Below the pieces are notes generated by a model. It was not told the origin of the DNA. It made no database searches and saw nothing but the letters and a program-made list of their open reading frames with translations. Below, piece by piece: positions 59,345 through 64,000 of a stretch of 64,000 nt of DNA (positions are counted from its first letter, which is position 1; each line of letters begins with the position of its first letter). Made by a program: the position numbers and the translations under genes. This stretch comes from an uncultured Ectothiorhodospiraceae bacterium. GTDB lineage: Bacteria; Pseudomonadota; Gammaproteobacteria; XJ16; Halofilaceae. The DNA lies in assembly GCA_913055615.1 (NCBI GenBank), contig CAJXKK010000008.1:1-64000 (forward strand). The letters run 5' to 3'.

Positions 59345-60010
59345 TCAGCGCAGGCGCCGGCTCGCGGCCGCTTGCGCGTCGGCTGGATCCACGGCGACGA
59401 GTCGGCCATCAACCCGTTGGTAAATGCCGGCCTCGGTCACCATGAAGTCGAACGGGATATCGTGCTCGCGCGGGAAAATGGTGTCCATCCACGCGATCTC
59501 GAAGCCGAGGCCGATGCACAGGGGGCGCTGCCCATAGGAGGCGAGCGTGCGGTCGAAATAGCCGCCACCATAACCGAGTCGGTAACCGTTGCGGTCGAAG
59601 CCGTTCACCGGAACCAGGGCAACCTCGGGAATGCACACCGGCGTGCCCACCGGGTAGGGGATGTCATACACCCCCCGTTCCATCGCAGCGCCCGGCCACC
59701 ATTCGCGAAATTCCAGCGGCGTGCGGGGTGCGACGACGAGCGGCAGGGCGGCGTGACTGCCGCCTTCGCGCCAGCGCCGCACGGCGAAGCGCGGGTCGGG
59801 CTCTGCGGCGAAGGGCCAGCAGAAGCCGACCGTGTGGCCGGCCACGGGCCCGAAGCCTTCGGCGAGCCAGCGATCGACGGCGGCGCTTCGCTGTTTCAGG
59901 TCGTCCGTATGTAGCGCGCCTCGCCGCTCGATGAGTTCGCGTCGCCGCGCCTTGCGCCACGCCCGCCAGTCTTCGGGCTCCGGTTCCGTGACCGGCTTTT
60001 CTTCGTTCAT
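59345..60010 (-). CDS. fau: 5-formyltetrahydrofolate cyclo-ligase
   Basis: A 221-residue enzyme that converts 5-formyl-THF and ATP to 5,10-methenyl-THF. The motif RNGYRLGYGGGYFDRTLASY and VALVPVNGFD are diagnostic. An N-terminal basic segment WRAWRKARRRELIERRG is usual. Also called ygfA. In many gammaproteobacteria 6S RNA lies upstream of this gene; no 6S-like sequence was recognised here. Confidence 0.92.
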   Translation of the reverse strand: MNEEKPVTEPEPEDWRAWRKARRRELIERRGALHTDDLKQRSAAVDRWLAEGFGPVAGHTVGFCWPFAAEPDPRFAVRRWREGGSHAALPLVVAPRTPLEFREWWPGAAMERGVYDIPYPVGTPVCIPEVALVPVNGFDRNGYRLGYGGGYFDRTLASYGQRPLCIGLGFEIAWMDTIFPREHDIPFDFMVTEAGIYQRVDGRLVAVDPADAQAAASRRLR

Positions 60011-60480
60011 GCGTATTCTCCACCCGTCGAGACGTACGAAACCATGAGGGACACTCGTCGGTGTGGGACGGGGTTGTGTCCACGGGAACGCTACGGAACA
60101 GGTAGTCTGAATGCGTTATGAATGGTTTTCGAAAAACCGGCGATGGATTCAGTATAGCCATCAAGATCCCATGACGGCTTCTCGCGTATGCTGCCAATTG
60201 CGAAACGCAAAGGGCATGAGCCGCGACGACGGAGCACGAAATCATCCCGATGGAACTGGCATGCCGGGCGGGCTGGGACGAGCGGCGGATACTGACCAAA
60301 TGGACTCCAGCAGTCGATCGAAGATGGGGGCGGCGGTGGTGTGCAGTGCGGAGCGGATGGACGAATGATTCACATGCATGGCGATATTCTCCAGACATGC
60401 AGTCTATCGGGGCCGCATCGGGCTGCATTGATGCCCATCAAGGTCCGGGATCCGATCGCACCGGAGGAAGGGAGGCGGAC
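60011..60480. other. Intergenic region between fau and the FAD oxidase gene
   Basis: No gene is supported in these 470 bases, where fau and the FAD-oxidase gene diverge. On the minus strand a TATACT near 60160 resembles a -10 element without a good -35. A strong GGAGGAAGGGAGG lies at about 60462-60474 and serves the next gene. Confidence 0.4.
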
Positions 60481-61752
60481 TTGCATGTAGTCGTAATCGG
60501 CGGTGGCCTCATGGGGACGGTTACGGCCTGGTTCCTGATCGAGGCGGGCCATGAGGTCACACTGCTGGACCGAAACCCCGAACTGGCGGCCGAGGGCAGC
60601 TACGCCAATGGCGGTATCCTCCACGCCGGCCACGCCGCCCCCTGGAACTCGCCGTCCGTAGCCGGTCAGCTGCTGCGCTGGGCTGGGCGCGAGGAGTCGC
60701 CGCTGTTGCTGCGCCCCGGCCGGCTGCCGCATATGGCGCGCTGGGGACTCGGCTTCCTGCGCCACTGCCGGGCCCATGACCACGAGCGCGTGAAAGCGCT
60801 GAATACGCGCCTGGCGCTGTATGGGCGTGAACGCATGGGGGAACTGCGCGCAGCCGCCGGCATGGCTTACGACGGTGAGCAGCGCGGCAGCATGAAGATC
60901 TTCCGTGACCGTGCGGCCTTCGATACAGCGCGTTCGGCCGCCGCGTCCATCGAATCACTGGGGATCCGCTCGTGCGCACTGGATACCGATGGTGTGCTGG
61001 AGCTGGAACCGGCGCTCGCGGATACGCGTGCATCACTGGTCGGTGGTATCCATTTCCCGGGCGACGAGTCGGGCGATGCCTGCCGTTTCGTGCGCGAGTT
61101 GGGGCGGGTGCTGGTCGAGCGGGCCGCGGACGTGCGCACCGGCGAGGTGGTGCAGCGGATCGAGGGCGATCGCTCGGGCGTGCGTTCCGTCGTGACCGAT
61201 CGCGACGTCATTCAGGCGGATCGATATGTCCTCGCGGCCGGTGTAGACGCCCCGGCGCTGGTGCGCCCGCTGGGCCTGCGGTTGCCGATCGAGCCGGCCA
61301 AGGGTTACTCCGTCACGCTGGCGGTGGATGATGCGCCCGATGTGCCCCGCATGCCGCTGATCGACGAAGCCCACCGCGTGGTCATCACGCGCCTCGGCGG
61401 GCGGTTGCGGATCGCCGGGACCGTCGAGTTCTCGGGATTTGACCGGGAGATCCGGCGGCGACGGGTCGAAGTCGTAAGGCGTCAGGGGCTGTCGAATCTG
61501 CCGTCGCTGGCGGCGCGGCTTGATCCGGATGAGTCCGAGCCGTGGGCCTGTCTACGACCGGTCAGTACTGATGGGGCGCCGATCCTCGGTGCGAGCCCGA
61601 TCACGAACCTCTTCCTGAACACGGCCCCGGGCCATCTGGGATGGACGCTCGCGGCCGCCGCGGGAAAGATCGTGGCCGACCAGGTGAGCGATCGCGCATC
61701 GGGATTCGAGCATGCCGGGGAACTTGCGCTCCGGCGCTTCCGCCTCATCTGA
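60481..61752 (+). CDS. FAD-dependent D-amino-acid dehydrogenase-like oxidoreductase (DadA family)
   Basis: A 423-residue flavoprotein. The FAD motif is VVVIGGGLMGTVTAWFLIEA, then the glycine-rich YANGGILHAGHAAPWNSPSV typical of DadA. KGYSVTLAV and PWACLRPVSTDGAPILGASP, and NTAPGHLGWTLAAAAGKIVA, complete the family pattern. It oxidises D-amino acids or similar amines and passes electrons to the respiratory chain. No ATG matches the conserved start. The TTG at 60481 has an ideal GGAAGGGAGG seven bases upstream and is chosen. Confidence 0.85.
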   Translation: MHVVVIGGGLMGTVTAWFLIEAGHEVTLLDRNPELAAEGSYANGGILHAGHAAPWNSPSVAGQLLRWAGREESPLLLRPGRLPHMARWGLGFLRHCRAHDHERVKALNTRLALYGRERMGELRAAAGMAYDGEQRGSMKIFRDRAAFDTARSAAASIESLGIRSCALDTDGVLELEPALADTRASLVGGIHFPGDESGDACRFVRELGRVLVERAADVRTGEVVQRIEGDRSGVRSVVTDRDVIQADRYVLAAGVDAPALVRPLGLRLPIEPAKGYSVTLAVDDAPDVPRMPLIDEAHRVVITRLGGRLRIAGTVEFSGFDREIRRRRVEVVRRQGLSNLPSLAARLDPDESEPWACLRPVSTDGAPILGASPITNLFLNTAPGHLGWTLAAAAGKIVADQVSDRASGFEHAGELALRRFRLI

Positions 61753-61775
61753 GCGACGCCGTCCGTGTTCACCGG

Positions 61776-62126
61776 TCAGGCCGGCGCGGCGCCGAGCAGA
61801 TCCAGGCCGAGGAAAGCGCCGACGAGCACGACATTGAGCGCCCACGCCACGGTCAGCGCGCGGGCGAGTATCTGCCAGCGTTCATCACGCGCATTCTCCG
61901 CACACCGCCAGACGGAGACGAGGATCCAGATCGTGTAGGCGATCATGATTGCGGCGATTACAAGATAGACCGCCCATGAGAGCCCCCATGCCCTGGTAAA
62001 AGTCAGGAAAACCGCGGCCAGAAGCCAGCTCCCGACGACGCCCCATAGCCAGAAGGCCCTCCATAGTGGGCCACGGCCCCGCCAGTAGAATTCGATCGTC
62101 CCACTGATACCCGCAACTTCGGTCAT
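61776..62126 (-). CDS. Small inner-membrane protein of unknown function
   Basis: A 116-residue protein with three hydrophobic segments (LWLWGVVGSWLLAAVFLTF-like near 30, SWAVYLVIAAIMIAYTIWIL near 50-70, ALTVAWALNVVLVGAFLGL near 90-108). The first part is IEFYWRGRGPLWRAFWLWG, and WRCAENARDERWQILAR lies between helices 2 and 3. This pattern occurs in small proteins often annotated only as hypothetical. A good GGAGGTG lies just upstream of the start. It faces away from narK and may share the FNR boxes. Confidence 0.75.
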   Translation of the reverse strand: MTEVAGISGTIEFYWRGRGPLWRAFWLWGVVGSWLLAAVFLTFTRAWGLSWAVYLVIAAIMIAYTIWILVSVWRCAENARDERWQILARALTVAWALNVVLVGAFLGLDLLGAAPA

Positions 62127-62205
62127 GCTGGCACCTCCTTTTATCCCAGCTTCTCGTGACTGTAGACCCTGTCCGGAGGGCAGTCAGCATCAAGCCTGCC
62201 AACGT

Positions 62206-62219
62206 TTGATCCAGATCAA
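62206..62219. promoter_or_regulatory. FNR box 1 before narK
   Basis: TTGATCCAGATCAA is a perfect TTGAT-N4-ATCAA site, 112 bases before the narK start. Confidence 0.8.
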
Positions 62220-62244
62220 TTCCGGGCAACAAAAAGCCGGACGG

Positions 62245-62258
62245 TTGATCAAGATCAA
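62245..62258. promoter_or_regulatory. FNR box 2 before narK
   Basis: TTGATCAAGATCAA is a second perfect site, starting 39 bases after the first and ending 73 bases before the narK start. Confidence 0.8.
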
Positions 62259-62330
62259 GGAGTGAGACGGTGCCTTTTTGGCCTAATTGCGTGCGTTCAA
62301 ATTCCGCAACAAAAACGAGGGAGAGGGGCA

Positions 62331-63668
62331 GTGCTCGACGAACAGCAATACGATCCCCCGAAGGCACACAAGGCGTGTGCCATGTCCACGCTGGCGTTCA
62401 CCGTGTGTTTCGCGGTGTGGACGATCTTTTCGGTTATCGGCGTCAAGATCCAGCAGGACCTCGGGCTCAGCGAGACCGAGTTCGGCATTCTTGTGGCGAC
62501 GCCGGTGCTGACCGGTTCCATCAGCCGGATCTTCCTGGGCATCTGGACGGAGAAATTCGGTGGCCGTCTGGTCTTTACCGTACTGATGCTGGCGACCGCC
62601 GTTGCGGTCTACCTGCTGTCCGCGGTTGAGTCCTACTTCATGTTCCTGGTGGCCGCGCTCGGCGTGGGCCTCGCGGGCGGATCCTTCATCGTCGGCATCG
62701 CCTATACCTCGGAGTGGTACGACAAGAATCACCAGGGAACGGCGCTCGGCATCTTCGGCGCCGGCAACGTCGGTGCCGCGGTGACCAACTTCGGTGCACC
62801 GTTCCTCGTGGTCGGCGTCGGCTGGGAGACCACTGCCCAGATCTACGCGGCGGTGCTCGCGGTCATGGCCATCGTGTTCTGGTTCCTGACCGAGGCCGAC
62901 CCGCGTATCCAGAAGCGCAAGGCCGAGGGTGGCAAGCCGACCCCGCTGAAGAAGCAGCTCGAACCGCTCAAGAAACTGCAGGTGTGGCGCTTCTCGCTGT
63001 ACTACTTCTTCGTCTTCGGCGCTTTCGTCGCGCTCGCCTCGTGGCTGCCCCGCTATTATACCGGTGCGTACGACATGGGCCTTGAAGCGGCCGGCATGCT
63101 GGCCGCGGCGTATTCGCTGCCCGCGTCCGTATTCCGGGCACTCGGGGGTTGGCTGTCTGACAGGATCGGGGCGCGTGCGGTGATGTACTGGACCTTCGGC
63201 GTGTCTCTGGTCGCCCTGTTCATCCTGTCGTACCCCGAGACCCAATACGTGGTCTCTGGAATCGAAGGGCCGATCGAGTTCGCCTTCGGCGTCCCGGTGT
63301 GGCTGTTTGCACTGCTGACGATCGCGCTCGGTTTCATGATGTCGCTGGGCAAGGCGGCCGTTTACAAGCACATCCCGGTCTATTACCCGGAGCACGTCGG
63401 TTCCGTCGGTGGTCTGGTCGGCATGATCGGCGGCCTTGGCGGCTTCTTCCTGCCGATCGCGTTCGGTGTACTCAACGATCTGACCGGCGTATGGACCAGC
63501 TGCTTCATGCTGCTCTTCGTGGTCGTTGCGGTCTCGATGATCTGGATGCACTTCGCAATCCTGCGCATGGAACACCGCCGCAATCCCGAGCGAGCCGCGG
63601 AAGACCGGTTCCGGTATCTCCCCGAGATCCAGCCCGATTACAAAAACGAGGGTCGCGGAGCGCAGTAA
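62331..63668 (+). CDS. narK: NarK1-type nitrate transporter (MFS)
   Basis: A 445-residue major-facilitator protein with twelve membrane helices. The nitrate signature appears as GLAGGSFIVGIAYTSEWYDK in the first half and GKAAVYKHIPVYYPEHVGSV with GGLVGMIGGLGGFFLPIAFG in the second. NarK1 forms are thought to be nitrate/proton symporters. The start is a GTG at 62331 with GAGAGGGG upstream; no ATG fits. Two perfect FNR boxes predict anaerobic induction. A second NarK gene follows 25 bases later. Confidence 0.92.
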   Translation: MLDEQQYDPPKAHKACAMSTLAFTVCFAVWTIFSVIGVKIQQDLGLSETEFGILVATPVLTGSISRIFLGIWTEKFGGRLVFTVLMLATAVAVYLLSAVESYFMFLVAALGVGLAGGSFIVGIAYTSEWYDKNHQGTALGIFGAGNVGAAVTNFGAPFLVVGVGWETTAQIYAAVLAVMAIVFWFLTEADPRIQKRKAEGGKPTPLKKQLEPLKKLQVWRFSLYYFFVFGAFVALASWLPRYYTGAYDMGLEAAGMLAAAYSLPASVFRALGGWLSDRIGARAVMYWTFGVSLVALFILSYPETQYVVSGIEGPIEFAFGVPVWLFALLTIALGFMMSLGKAAVYKHIPVYYPEHVGSVGGLVGMIGGLGGFFLPIAFGVLNDLTGVWTSCFMLLFVVVAVSMIWMHFAILRMEHRRNPERAAEDRFRYLPEIQPDYKNEGRGAQ

Positions 63669-63693
63669 GCGCTCCCGCGACAGGAGAACAGTG

Positions 63694-64000
63694 ATGGCGT
63701 CAAAACCGACACAACAAAAGGGTTTGCTGACCGACATGGGCAAGGTGCTCGACGACTGGCGGCCGGAGGACCCGGATTTCTGGGAGTCGAAAGGCTACCC
63801 GGTGGCCCAGCGCAATCTGTGGATCTCGATCCCGTGCCTGCTCCTCGCTTTCTGCGTGTGGCTGGTCTGGAGCGCGGTTGCAACGCGCCTGAATGATATC
63901 GGCTTCACGCTGAGCACGAACGAGTTGTTCTGGTTGACGGCACTTCCGGGTCTGTCCGGCGCTACGCTGCGGATCTTCTACAGCTTCATGGTGCCGATCT
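63694..64000 (+). CDS. NarK2-type nitrate/nitrite transporter, 5' part (runs off the window)
   Basis: The first 102 codons are present. After MASKPTQQKGLLTDMGKVLD and DWRPEDPDFWESKGYPVAQR comes the first membrane helix NLWISIPCLLLAFCVWLVWS and the segment FWLTALPGLSGATLRIFYSF. The long hydrophilic leader with WRPEDPxFWxxxG is typical of NarK2 (nitrate/nitrite antiporter) in denitrifiers. AGGAGAA at about 63682 precedes the ATG. NarK1 and NarK2 are encoded side by side, as in several Pseudomonas-like and Ectothiorhodospira-like genomes. Confidence 0.88.
   Translation, partial: MASKPTQQKGLLTDMGKVLDDWRPEDPDFWESKGYPVAQRNLWISIPCLLLAFCVWLVWSAVATRLNDIGFTLSTNELFWLTALPGLSGATLRIFYSFMVPI

Noticed and set aside
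60011-60240. 6S RNA upstream of fau, its usual place in gammaproteobacteria
   Set aside because: No sequence resembling the 6S closing stem and bubble could be recognised on the minus strand.
62283-63743. Minus-strand open frame (486 codons) opposite narK
   Set aside because: Shadow of a clear NarK transporter; highly charged and without known features.

Overview
This is a GC-rich proteobacterial chromosome segment, most likely from a gammaproteobacterium of the halophilic or Ectothiorhodospiraceae-like kind. The placement rests on gene content (methylcitrate operon, HemN, NsrR, NnrS, NarK pair, FdxA, YheS, HrpB, RAYT transposases with REP repeats) and not on any rRNA, which is absent. No tRNA, rRNA or CRISPR array was seen. 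About 55 genes or gene remnants are supported.

Layout. (1) 1-4800: aldehyde dehydrogenase end, zinc alcohol dehydrogenase, a decayed GGDEF gene, then a coupled betI-like regulator and amidase, and a choline-type ABC binding protein. (2) 4800-7600: a REP-associated transposase (RAYT1) whose own REP sequence forms its stop codon, an antiporter gene, and a relic of a second RAYT1 copy. (3) 7.6-9.1 kb: a secreted dinucleotide-binding protein and a VOC protein. (4) 9.1-19.8 kb: accessory/defence island with a VapBC-like pair, a HicAB pair with frameshifted hicA, a DUF2442 protein, a type III-like restriction-modification pair, a serine protease fragment and an orphan polytopic membrane protein. 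(5) 19.9-24.2 kb: B12-dependent ribonucleotide reductase with an intein at the catalytic cysteine and tandem NrdR boxes upstream. (6) 24.7-39 kb: propionate and short branched acyl-CoA metabolism. It comprises gntR-prpB-prpC-prpD, an MBL-fold gene, a second GntR regulator, a B12 mutase with its ligase and G-protein chaperone, and prpE. (7) 39.5-47.3 kb: ROK kinase, RAYT2, HrpB helicase, transaldolase, YheS. (8) 47.8-64 kb: anaerobic/NO-related genes (nnrS, moeA, hemN, nsrR, fdxA, rubredoxin, narK1, narK2), with housekeeping genes between.

The most notable metabolic locus is 30.8-36.4 kb. The mutase large subunit carries Ile94 and Asp121. By alignment from memory these fall at the two positions that define 2-hydroxyisobutyryl-CoA mutase (Ile90/Asp117), not the Tyr/Ser of methylmalonyl-CoA mutase. 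With the PaaK-like ligase, the small B12 subunit and the MeaB-like chaperone, this reads as a 2-hydroxyisobutyrate (or related tertiary acyl) degradation operon. Its GntR gene is preceded by a perfect 20-bp palindrome. The propionate genes appear to share another operator of the form GATTGTCNGNCAATC: two copies before gntR-prpBCD and one before prpE, 7.6 kb away.

Intergenic DNA is dense with at least four repeat families: REP-1 (ACTCTGACCCCGA, with RAYT1), REP-2 (GTAGGAGCGAGCTTGCTCGC), REP-3 (GTAGGCCGGTTTT..GCCGGC, with RAYT2) and REP-4 (TTCTCGCAGAGGCGCGGAG and TTCTCGCCAAGGCGCCAAG). FNR-type boxes TTGAT-N4-ATCAA stand before moeA/hemN and, as a perfect pair, before narK. All positions and motifs were read by eye; no alignment or database search was run.
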